Assembly (NCBI RefSeq): GCF_036226605.1
Contig: NZ_CP109000.1
Span: forward strand, 4,832,501-4,896,500
Direction: 5' to 3'
Source: Streptomyces sp. NBC_00704
Lineage (GTDB): Bacteria > Actinomycetota > Actinomycetes > Streptomycetales > Streptomycetaceae
Length of the DNA stretch: 64,000 nucleotides
The notes beneath the pieces are model-generated. The model had not been told where the DNA came from, made no database searches, and saw only the letters and a list, made by a program, of their open reading frames with translations. Within the stretch, counting starts at the first letter, position 1. Every line of letters starts with the position of its first letter. A program made the position numbers and the translations under genes. Below, one piece after another: positions 57,495 through 64,000 of the stretch.

Positions 57495-59120
57495 ATGGCG
57501 AAGATCCTGAAGTTCGACGAGGACGCCCGTCGCGCCCTTGAGCGCGGCGTCAACAAGCTTGCCGACACCGTCAAGGTGACGATCGGCCCCAAGGGCCGCA
57601 ACGTCGTCATCGACAAGAAGTTCGGCGCCCCCACCATCACCAACGACGGTGTCACGATCGCCCGCGAGGTCGAGCTCGAGGACCCGTACGAGAACCTCGG
57701 CGCGCAGCTGGTGAAGGAGGTGGCGACCAAGACCAACGACATCGCGGGCGACGGTACGACCACCGCCACCGTGCTCGCGCAGGCGCTCGTGCGCGAGGGC
57801 CTGCGCAACGTCGCCGCGGGCGCCTCCCCGGCCGCCCTGAAGAAGGGTATCGACGCCGCCGTCAAGGCCGTGTCCGAGGAGCTCCTCGCGACCGCCCGCC
57901 CGATCGACGACAAGGCGGACATCGCCGCCGTCGCCGCGCTGTCCGCGCAGGACACGCAGGTCGGCGAGCTGATCGCCGAGGCGATGGACAAGGTCGGCAA
58001 GGACGGCGTCATCACCGTCGAGGAGTCCAACACCTTCGGTCTGGAGCTGGACTTCACCGAGGGCATGGCCTTCGACAAGGGCTACCTGTCGCCGTACTTC
58101 GTGACGGACCAGGAGCGCATGGAGGCCGTCCTCGAGGACCCCTACATCCTCATCAACCAGGGCAAGATCTCCTCGATCGCCGACCTGCTGCCGCTGCTGG
58201 AGAAGGTCATCCAGACCAACTCCTCCAAGCCGCTGCTGATCATCGCCGAGGACCTGGAGGGCGAGGCGCTCTCCACCCTCGTCGTCAACAAGATCCGCGG
58301 CACCTTCAACGCGGTCGCGGTCAAGGCCCCCGGCTTCGGCGACCGCCGCAAGGCGATGCTCCAGGACATGGCCGTCCTCACCGGCGCCACCGTCATCTCC
58401 GAAGAGGTCGGCCTCAAGCTCGACCAGGTCGGCATCGACGTGCTCGGCTCCGCGCGCCGCGTCACCGTCACCAAGGACGACACCACCCTCGTCGACGGCG
58501 GCGGCAACTCCGAGGACGTCGTGGGCCGCATCGCCCAGATCAAGGCCGAGATCGAGAACACCGACTCCGACTGGGACCGCGAGAAGCTCCAGGAGCGCCT
58601 CGCGAAGCTGGCCGGCGGCGTGTGCGTGATCAAGGTCGGCGCCGCCACCGAGGTGGAGCTGAAGGAGAAGAAGCACCGTCTCGAGGACGCCATCTCCGCG
58701 ACCCGCGCCGCGGTCGAGGAGGGCATCGTCTCCGGTGGCGGTTCCGCTCTCGTCCACGCCGCCAAGGTGCTGGAGGGCGGCCTGGACAAGACCGGCGACG
58801 AGGCCACCGGTGTCGCCGTCGTCCGCCGCGCCGTCGTCGAGCCGCTGCGCTGGATCGCCGAGAACGCGGGCCTCGAGGGCTACGTCATCACCGCCAAGGT
58901 GGCCGAGCTGGACAAGGGCCAGGGCTTCAACGCCGCCACCGGCGAGTACGGCGACCTCGTCAAGGCCGGCGTCATCGACCCGGTCAAGGTCACCCGCTCC
59001 GCCCTGGAGAACGCCGCCTCCATCGCCTCCCTCCTCCTGACGACCGAGACCCTCGTCGTCGAGAAGAAGGAAGAGGAGGAGCCGGCCGCCGGCGGCCACT
59101 CCCACGGCCACTCCCACTGA
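57495..59120 (+). CDS. groEL: Chaperonin GroEL with His-rich C-terminus
   Basis: GroEL, 541 residues, with AKILKFDEDARRALERGVN, the ATP-site DGTTTATVLAQALV and the conserved VEEGIVSGGGSALVHA. It ends GGHSHGHSH instead of the Gly/Met tail of E. coli GroEL, the signature of the actinobacterial GroEL1 linked to groES. The ATG follows CCGAGAGGGC. A second groEL elsewhere is expected in streptomycetes but is not here. Confidence 0.98.
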   Translation: MAKILKFDEDARRALERGVNKLADTVKVTIGPKGRNVVIDKKFGAPTITNDGVTIAREVELEDPYENLGAQLVKEVATKTNDIAGDGTTTATVLAQALVREGLRNVAAGASPAALKKGIDAAVKAVSEELLATARPIDDKADIAAVAALSAQDTQVGELIAEAMDKVGKDGVITVEESNTFGLELDFTEGMAFDKGYLSPYFVTDQERMEAVLEDPYILINQGKISSIADLLPLLEKVIQTNSSKPLLIIAEDLEGEALSTLVVNKIRGTFNAVAVKAPGFGDRRKAMLQDMAVLTGATVISEEVGLKLDQVGIDVLGSARRVTVTKDDTTLVDGGGNSEDVVGRIAQIKAEIENTDSDWDREKLQERLAKLAGGVCVIKVGAATEVELKEKKHRLEDAISATRAAVEEGIVSGGGSALVHAAKVLEGGLDKTGDEATGVAVVRRAVVEPLRWIAENAGLEGYVITAKVAELDKGQGFNAATGEYGDLVKAGVIDPVKVTRSALENAASIASLLLTTETLVVEKKEEEEPAAGGHSHGHSH

Positions 59121-59147
59121 CACCTGGTCAGCACCCCCGGCACCAAC

Positions 59148-59188
59148 CGAAGCCCGGCCCCCCGACCGACGGGGACGCCGGGCTTCGG
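59148..59188 (+). terminator. Terminator after groEL
   Basis: CCGAAGCCCGGC (59148-59159) pairs perfectly with GCCGGGCTTCGG (59177-59188). It lies 27 bases after the groEL stop; no T-run follows, common in such G/C-rich terminators. Confidence 0.8.
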
Positions 59189-59245
59189 CGTGCGGGGGGT
59201 GCGTTCCGTCGTGTCCTCGGGTCCTTCCTCGGTTCGCGCGAGCGC

Positions 59246-59751
59246 TCAGAACGCCTGGAGACAGACCCGCGCCCGATCGGTGCCCAGCGTCTCGACGTAG
59301 ATGTCGATCCACTGCACCTTCCCGCGGCGGTCGTCGTGCACGCAGGGAGGGCAGACCCCGGCCCAGCGCGCTCCCTTCAACGTCTGCGGCTCCGGCAGCC
59401 CCAGATGCGCGAAACATTCCCCTTCGGCGGAATCGCCCTTCCTCACGTGCAAGGGCTCTCCGGAGCGGAGGTCCTCCGCGATGTCCTCGGCGGTCTTCTC
59501 ACTGGTGACGAAGGTGAGGAGGTAGACGTCCTCCTGCGGATTCAGCTGGACGGCGCCCTTGGTCTGTGCGGCGCCCTCCGGTATTGCCACGTTCATGAAC
59601 GCGGCCGCTTCGGAGGCGCCGGCCTCCTCGTCCCATCGCCAGTCGCGTCCCTCGGTCACCGGTGAGCGTCCTGGCCGGATCCGGAGCACGCGACGAAGAG
59701 GAGGGCGGTAGCCAGCGCCGCTGTCAGGCGGGCACCACGTCGGATCGTCAC
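59246..59751 (-). pseudogene. Frameshifted lipoprotein
   Basis: Two overlapping frames look like one broken gene. From GTG 59751, behind GACGAGGAGAACG, a 31-residue frame encodes a complete lipoprotein signal (TIRRGARLTAALATALLFVAC, shortened: lipobox LLFVAC) and stops at 59656. The second frame, 59659-59246 (137 residues), carries the body (LNPQEDVYLLTFVTSEKTAE, AGVCPPCVHDDRRGKVQ) but has no export signal. The frames overlap by four bases (GTGA). A one-base indel or a sequencing error explains it best; translational coupling of two separate products is possible but leaves the body without a signal. Function of the family is unknown. Confidence 0.7.
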
Positions 59752-59942
59752 CCGTTCTCCTCGTCGTCCCGGGAGACGTCCCCGCCGGTGCCTGCGAGAC
59801 CCTGGCCCGGCGGGGGCGTCGTGTTTCGGGGCGACCGCTCCGAACCGGGGCCGGTCGCATGTTACTTGGACAGCGGGCGGACGCTTCCGGGGACGGGCAA
59901 GGACCGGGAACGGGCGCCCGGACGAAGCCGTCGAGGCCGTGA

Positions 59943-59984
59943 CCGGGGCCCGGCGCCCCGCAGACAGGAGGCGTCGGGCCCCGG
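59943..59984 (-). terminator. Hairpin downstream of the SnoaL-like gene
   Basis: Fifteen consecutive pairs (59943-59957 with 59970-59984, one G-T) around a 12-base loop, 34 bases past the stop of the gene ending at 60018. A terminator for that minus-strand gene is likely. Confidence 0.65.
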
Positions 59985-60017
59985 CGGGCGGCCGCCGCTC
60001 CCGCGGCCGCCGGACCG

Positions 60018-60725
60018 CTACCGCTCCAGCGCGTCCAGCGCCCCCAGCTGGTCCATCAGGCCGAGTCGGTCGTACTGCCACCAGCTCTCGACGATCTTTC
60101 CGTCCTCCCGGCAGCGGAAGACGGTCGTCCCGGTCATCGTGACGTCCCTGCCGGTGGCCGGGATCCCCATGAAGTCGCCCTTGTGGCGGCCGCGCCAGGT
60201 CCAGCGGTTGCACACCCGGTCGTCCTGGGCGATCTGGTCGTCGAGCGCGAAGGCGAGGTCGAAGCCGGTGCGCCACCCCTCGATCTCCCGCCGCATCGCG
60301 TCCATCCCCATGGTGTCCTGCGGGTTGGCCGGATCGTGGGAGTGGTACTCCTCGGCGATCAGCCCGTCGAGCGGGGGCAGCTCGTCCCGCGTGCCGATCG
60401 TCTCGAAGAACAGCCGTGCCGTCCGCGCGTACAGCTGCTCGTCCCGTACGACGTCGAGATCCGTGAACGTCGGCATCTCGTCGCACAGGGCGACCAGCTC
60501 CTGGAAGACCTTTCCGGTCTCGGGGAGGTTGGAGTTGCGCATCGCCTCCTCGTACGACGGGAACTCCACGATCTCGATGAAGTGCGACTCGTCGGAGCGG
60601 TCCTTGGCGACGACCGCGTGCGTCGCGGTCCGCTTCCCTTGGGTCTGTTCGACCCACATGTCCATCAGCCGGTCCATCTCGTCGAACCGGCTGGTCCTGC
60701 AGTCGATGAGCTGTACGAACGTCAT
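60018..60725 (-). CDS. Ester cyclase / SnoaL-like protein with N-terminal ABM-like domain
   Basis: A 235-residue two-part protein. Residues about 1-90 (TFVQLIDCRTSRFDEMDRL, SHFIEIVEFPSYEEAMRNS) resemble an antibiotic-biosynthesis-monooxygenase/dimeric barrel domain. Residues about 105-230 resemble the SnoaL-like cyclase fold (EEYHSHDPANPQDTMG, NRWTWRGRHKGDFMGIP, VFRCREDGKIVESWW). ATG 60725 follows GGAGGCGG; an upstream frame adds only Gly/Pro residues. No biosynthetic cluster surrounds it, so the substrate is unknown. Confidence 0.85.
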   Translation of the reverse strand: MTFVQLIDCRTSRFDEMDRLMDMWVEQTQGKRTATHAVVAKDRSDESHFIEIVEFPSYEEAMRNSNLPETGKVFQELVALCDEMPTFTDLDVVRDEQLYARTARLFFETIGTRDELPPLDGLIAEEYHSHDPANPQDTMGMDAMRREIEGWRTGFDLAFALDDQIAQDDRVCNRWTWRGRHKGDFMGIPATGRDVTMTGTTVFRCREDGKIVESWWQYDRLGLMDQLGALDALER

Positions 60726-60814
60726 GACGCCGCCTCCGGCCCCCCTGGGTCCGGTCCCGTCCGGTCCCATTTTCCCACCGGAGCGTCCATGTCACCCCTC
60801 GACCGCCGCGGGCG

Positions 60815-61588
60815 TCACTGCGGGCCGTACTTGCGACCCGTCCTGGAGCTGATCCCGCCCAGCAGGGACCGCGGGGCGACCTTCGCCAGACCCATCAGCA
60901 CCTTGTAGCGCGGGTCCGGGATCGACAGGGACTTCCCGCGCGCGAGGTCGTCCAGCGCCGCCGCGACCAGCTTGTCCGCGTCCAGCCACATCCAGCCCGG
61001 GATGTTGTCCGTGCCCATCCCGGCCCGCTCGTGGAACTCCGTGCGCACGAACCCCGGGCACAGCGCCATCAGCCGCACCCCGCTGCCCGCGAGGTCCTTC
61101 GCCACGCCCTGCGTGAACTGCACGACCCACGCCTTGGACGCCCCGTACGTCCCGCGCGGAACGAAGGCCGCCACGGACGCCACGTTGACCACCCCGCCGC
61201 GCCCGCGCTCGCGCATCGCCGCCGTCGCCGCGGACGTCAGCCGCAGCACGGCCTCGCAGTGCACCTTGAGCATCTTCAGCTCGTCGGCCATGGACACGTC
61301 GAGGTAGCGGCCCTTGTTGCCGAAGCCGGCGTTGTTGACCAGCAGGTCGACAGGCTTCCTGCGCTCCCCGAGGCGGGCGGCCACCGCTTCGATGCCCTGG
61401 TCCGTGGCGAGGTCCGCGGTCAGCACCTCCACCTCGACGCCGTGCCGGTCGTGCAACTCGGTCGCCTGCTCGCGCAGCCGCCTGGTGTCCCGCGCCACGA
61501 GGACGAGATCATGCCCGTCCGCCGCCAGTCTGCGGGCGAACGCGGCGCCGATGCCCGCGGTCGAACCCGTGATGAGAGCCGTTGTCAT
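60815..61588 (-). CDS. Short-chain dehydrogenase/reductase
   Basis: An SDR of 257 residues with the cofactor motif TGSTAGIGAAFARRL (about 7-21), NNAG (about 86) and the catalytic YGASK (about 148). The Asp after the second strand favours NAD(H) or NADP(H) equally on sequence alone. A TAACCT box six bases before the ATG predicts a leaderless message. Substrate unknown. Confidence 0.93.
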   Translation of the reverse strand: MTTALITGSTAGIGAAFARRLAADGHDLVLVARDTRRLREQATELHDRHGVEVEVLTADLATDQGIEAVAARLGERRKPVDLLVNNAGFGNKGRYLDVSMADELKMLKVHCEAVLRLTSAATAAMRERGRGGVVNVASVAAFVPRGTYGASKAWVVQFTQGVAKDLAGSGVRLMALCPGFVRTEFHERAGMGTDNIPGWMWLDADKLVAAALDDLARGKSLSIPDPRYKVLMGLAKVAPRSLLGGISSRTGRKYGPQ

Positions 61589-61594
61589 GGCGCA

Positions 61595-61600
61595 AGGTTA
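61595..61600 (-). promoter_or_regulatory. -10 box, predicted leaderless SDR start
   Basis: TAACCT on the minus strand, six bases before ATG 61588. Confidence 0.5.
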
Positions 61601-61710
61601 GTGACCCGAGGACCCGGCCCCCGCCCTCTGCACGCGGCCTCCCGAAGGTGAAGGCCGCGTGTGCGCCCGGCCCGTGAGGACGGCTCAGCCGCCGGGTTCA
61701 GCCGCTGTGT

Positions 61711-62379
61711 TCAGCCGCCGTGCTCGGCCGCGTACTTCCGCGCCGCGGCCAGCGACTCCGGATGCAGGGCCGCGCCGGCCGCGAGCAGCCGGGGCAGCAG
61801 CTCGCGGTGCGTGGTGGCGGCCTGGAACTGCATACGGACCGTCACGTCGTGGTCCGGCAGGTGGACGATCTCCACCGCGTCCCCGGCGCGGATCTCACCC
61901 GGCGTGATCACCCGCAGGTATGCCCCCGTCGCCGCCTTGCGCGTGAACCGCTTCACCCACTGCTTCTCGCCCAGGTGCCCCTGGAAGGTGAGGCACGGTA
62001 TCCGCCCGGCGCTGACCTCCAGCACCACGTCGGAGCCGATCCGCCAGCGCTCGCCGATCCGCGCGCCCGACACGTCGAGCCCGCGCGTGGTGAGGTTCTC
62101 GCCGAACGCGCCGTTGCCCAGCGTGCGCCCCAGCTCGCGCTCCCACTCGTCCAGGTCCTCGCGGGCGAAGGCGTACACCGCCTGGTCGTCGCCGCCGTGA
62201 TGACGCAGCTCGCACACCGCGTCCCCGGCCAGCCCGCTGCCGCCGACCCCCTTCGGCCCCGGCGCCGAGACCCGCACGGGCCCTTCGACCGGCCGCTTGT
62301 CGATGCCGGTCAGCCCCTGCGGCTGGCTGGTGTACGCGACGGCCTCGGGGCGGCCCAGATTCACAGACAGAAGCCTCAT
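61711..62379 (-). CDS. MOSC domain protein
   Basis: A 222-residue MOSC-domain protein of the YiiM type. It begins RLLSVNLGRPEAV and has YAFAREDLDEWERELG, NLTTRGLDVSGARIGERW and the conserved Cys in GRIPCLTFQGHLG, which could carry sulfur for a molybdenum-cofactor or hydroxylaminopurine-type reaction. It is divergent from the LysR regulator gene with 80 bases between start codons, so that regulator probably controls it. Confidence 0.92.
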   Translation of the reverse strand: MRLLSVNLGRPEAVAYTSQPQGLTGIDKRPVEGPVRVSAPGPKGVGGSGLAGDAVCELRHHGGDDQAVYAFAREDLDEWERELGRTLGNGAFGENLTTRGLDVSGARIGERWRIGSDVVLEVSAGRIPCLTFQGHLGEKQWVKRFTRKAATGAYLRVITPGEIRAGDAVEIVHLPDHDVTVRMQFQAATTHRELLPRLLAAGAALHPESLAAARKYAAEHGG

Positions 62380-62385
62380 GACGGC

Positions 62386-62391
62386 ACGGTA
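62386..62391 (-). promoter_or_regulatory. -10 box, predicted leaderless MOSC start
   Basis: TACCGT on the minus strand, six bases before ATG 62379. Confidence 0.5.
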
Positions 62392-62447
62392 GGCGATCCG
62401 ACGTCAAAGTGTCGACGCAGTATTCGCGCGGCCGTCCAAGGGTCCCT

Positions 62448-62453
62448 TATGCT
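62448..62453 (+). promoter_or_regulatory. -10 box, predicted leaderless LysR start
   Basis: TATGCT, six bases before ATG 62460 with no ribosome site in CGACGG. Confidence 0.55.
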
Positions 62454-62459
62454 CGACGG

Positions 62460-63380
62460 ATGATCGAGGCCCGTCATCTCCGTGTGCTGCGCGCCGTGGC
62501 CGCCACCGGCTCCTTCTCGGCGGCCGGGCGCGAGCTGGGCTGCACCCAGCCCGCCGTCAGCCAGCAGATGAAGGCCCTGGAGGCGTCCGTGGGCACGCCG
62601 CTGCTGGTCCGCAGCGGCCGCGAGACGCGGCTCACCCAGGCGGGCGAGGCCCTCGTGCGGCACGCGGTCGGGATCCTGTCCGGACTGACGGCCGCCGAGG
62701 AGGAGGTCGCCGCCATCGCGGGACTGCGCGCGGGCCGGGTCAGGCTGGTCTCCTTCCCCAGCGGCAGCTCCGCCCTCGTGCCCACCGCCCTCGCCGCGCT
62801 GCGCGCCGCCCACCCCGGCACCCGGGTCTCCCTGGAGGAGGCCGAACCGCCGCGCTCGGTCGAGCTGCTCCGGGAGGGCGACTGCGACATCGCCCTCGCC
62901 TTCCGCTACGAGCGCGCCACGGGCGACGGCTCCCCGGCCGGCTCCGCCGAGGGCGAATGGGACGACCTGGTCGTGCGCCCGTTGCTGACGGACCGCCTGG
63001 TCGCGCTCGTGCCCGAGCGGCACCGCCTCGCGCGCGTCGCCTCCGTCGCCATCGACGACCTCGCCGACGAGCCGTGGATCGCCGGCTGCCCGCGGTGCCG
63101 GGGCCAGTTGGTGCAGGTGTGCGAGCGCGCGGGGTTCACGCCCCGCATCGACTTCGCGACCGACGACTATCCGGCGGTGGTCGGCCTGGTGGGCGCCGGT
63201 CTCGGCGTCGCCGTCCTGCCCGGCCTCGCCGTCGAGTCGGTGCGGCCCCGCGGCGCCCGCGCGGTGGCGCTGGAACCGGCGGTGCGGCGGGAGATCGTCG
63301 CGCTCACCCTGCCGGACCTGGCCCACGTGCCGGCGGTGAAGGCCACGCTGGAGCAGCTGGGCCGCGCCGCCCTGCGCTGA
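62460..63380 (+). CDS. LysR-family transcriptional regulator
   Basis: A LysR regulator of 306 residues. The HTH occupies about 1-60 (IEARHLRVLRAVAATGSFSAA, CTQPAVSQQMKALEA), then the two-lobed substrate domain (VRLVSFPSGSSALVPTALAALR, LVALVPERHRLA, VVGLVGAGLGVAVLPGLAV). ATG 62460 gives the HTH its usual position; the longer frame is rejected. It is transcribed away from the MOSC gene and likely regulates it and itself from the 80-bp intergenic region. Two Cys in AGCPRCRGQ of the sensor domain might sense redox or metal. Confidence 0.94.
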   Translation: MIEARHLRVLRAVAATGSFSAAGRELGCTQPAVSQQMKALEASVGTPLLVRSGRETRLTQAGEALVRHAVGILSGLTAAEEEVAAIAGLRAGRVRLVSFPSGSSALVPTALAALRAAHPGTRVSLEEAEPPRSVELLREGDCDIALAFRYERATGDGSPAGSAEGEWDDLVVRPLLTDRLVALVPERHRLARVASVAIDDLADEPWIAGCPRCRGQLVQVCERAGFTPRIDFATDDYPAVVGLVGAGLGVAVLPGLAVESVRPRGARAVALEPAVRREIVALTLPDLAHVPAVKATLEQLGRAALR

Positions 63381-63392
63381 CAGCACGCGACG

Positions 63393-63504
63393 GAAGCCAC
63401 GGCAGGGAAGCCACGGCAGGGAAGTCGCGGCAGGGAAGCCACGGCAGGGAAGTCGCGGCAGGGAAGCCCCGGCAGGGGAGCCACGGCACGGAAGCCGTGG
63501 CATG
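63393..63504 (+). repeat. Eight 14-bp tandem repeats after the LysR gene
   Basis: Units of GAAGCCACGGCAGG begin every 14 bases from 63393 to 63491; two carry the GTCGCGG variant and the last three decay. They start 12 bases after the LysR stop. Confidence 0.93.
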
Positions 63505-63668
63505 TGGGTCCACGGCATGCGGGGTCGCGGCGCGCGAAGCGGCGGTACGGAAAGCCCGGCACGGAAAAACGGAGGACACGCGCGTGTGCCCTCCGATTCG
63601 CCGGGTGCGCCCGGTTCCGGGTCGCGAACGGCCGGCTTTCCTCCGGTCGCTTTCGCAGAAACGTTCCT

Positions 63669-63998
63669 TCATGTGTTCGATGCGGTGTCTCCCGCGCCTG
63701 ACGACGCCGACACCAGGCGGTTGCGCGCCCGCCCCATGAGCTCCTCGCGCTCGTCCTCGGTCAACCCGCCCCACACCCCGTACGGCTCGCGCACCGCCAG
63801 CGCGTGCGCAGCGCACTGCGCGCGGACCGGGCACCTCATGCAGACCTCCTTGGCCGAGTTCTCTCGAGCGCTCCGAGCCGCCCCGCGCTCACCCTCCGGA
63901 TGGAAGAAGAGCGAACTGTCCACTCCGCGGCAGGCAGCCAGGAGCTGCCAGTCCCACAGATCCGCGTTCGGTCCGGGAAGGCGGGAGAAATCTGCCAT
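63669..63998 (-). CDS. whiD: WhiB-family iron-sulfur regulator WhiD
   Basis: A WhiB-like protein of 109 residues with the four Fe-S Cys: one in LLAACRG (residue 23) and three in CMRCPVRAQC (53, 56, 62), then the turn GVWGGLTEDER and a basic C-terminus. N-terminal ADFSRLPGPNADLWDWQLL matches what I remember of WhiD, which binds a 4Fe-4S cluster and is needed for late spore maturation in Streptomyces. Location near groES-groEL fits; bldM would be expected just beyond the window. The ATG is two bases from the window end. Confidence 0.92.
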   Translation of the reverse strand: MADFSRLPGPNADLWDWQLLAACRGVDSSLFFHPEGERGAARSARENSAKEVCMRCPVRAQCAAHALAVREPYGVWGGLTEDEREELMGRARNRLVSASSGAGDTASNT

Positions 63999-64000
63999 TG

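Noticed and set aside
57384..59417. 677-codon minus-strand frame over groEL
   Set aside because: Antisense of a confirmed gene; composition (Gly/Asp/Val/Leu-rich) is typical of such shadows.

Overview
The window is a very GC-rich actinobacterial chromosome segment, almost certainly from a Streptomyces. Support comes from codon usage strongly biased to G/C in third position, frequent GTG starts, XRE/DUF397 and WhiB-family genes, a Zn-type S14, extended S9/L23/S3/L17 proteins, and the gene order tuf - S10 - spc - alpha - rplM/rpsI - glmM - coaA - glmS - acpS - alr - tsaE/tsaB/rimI/tsaD - groES/groEL - whiD, which matches the streptomycete core. All assignments come from reading the sequence; no database search was run.

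Layout. 1-1195: 3' part of tuf and its terminator. 1468-3656: an accessory patch with an XRE/DUF397 regulator pair and a decaying, opposite-strand ECF sigma factor locus. 3657-13992: leader and S10 plus spc ribosomal protein operons. 14252-20845: secY-adk-map-infA-rpmJ, then rpsM-rpsK-rpoA-rplQ; rpsD is absent between rpsK and rpoA. 20985-24201: truA, an opposite-strand membrane protein, rplM-rpsI. 24521-30082: glmM, a DUF389 membrane protein, coaA and glmS, so both amino-sugar enzymes that feed UDP-GlcNAc synthesis are here. 30237-33019: a membrane-anchored M16 peptidase coupled to a helical-repeat protein. 33165-42875: acpS, nnr, alr, an alpha/beta hydrolase and the tsaE-tsaB-rimI-tsaD tRNA t6A cluster, with a small ORF behind an iron-box-like palindrome and a YkuD-like protein that seems to have lost its catalytic residues. 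43032-48113: a xylan-use module (GH3 glycosidase, LacI-type regulator, secreted GH10 xylanase with CBM2). 48288-56695: LCP protein, DGPF/YCII protein with its ECF sigma factor, a cell-wall-binding protein, a methyltransferase, two coupled deacetylase lipoproteins. 56901-59120: two CIRCE operators and groES-groEL. 59246-63998: a frameshifted lipoprotein, a SnoaL-like protein, an SDR, a MOSC protein divergent from a LysR regulator, and whiD.

Two window-wide patterns stand out. First, thirteen genes that begin transcription units have a -10-like hexamer only 6-8 bases before the start codon, which predicts leaderless mRNAs, while the ribosomal protein genes use Shine-Dalgarno sites or overlapping stop/start codons. 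Second, many intergenic gaps hold short direct tandem repeats (units of 8, 14, 15, 17, 22, about 38 bp), often just downstream of a stop codon. No CRISPR array, integrase, transposase, tRNA or rRNA gene was recognised. I did not find a clear new multi-gene defence or biosynthetic system; the best candidates for undescribed biology are the RNA structures inside the ribosomal operons, the rpsK tail duplication at the rpsD-less junction, the leaderless class, and the iron-box small ORF.
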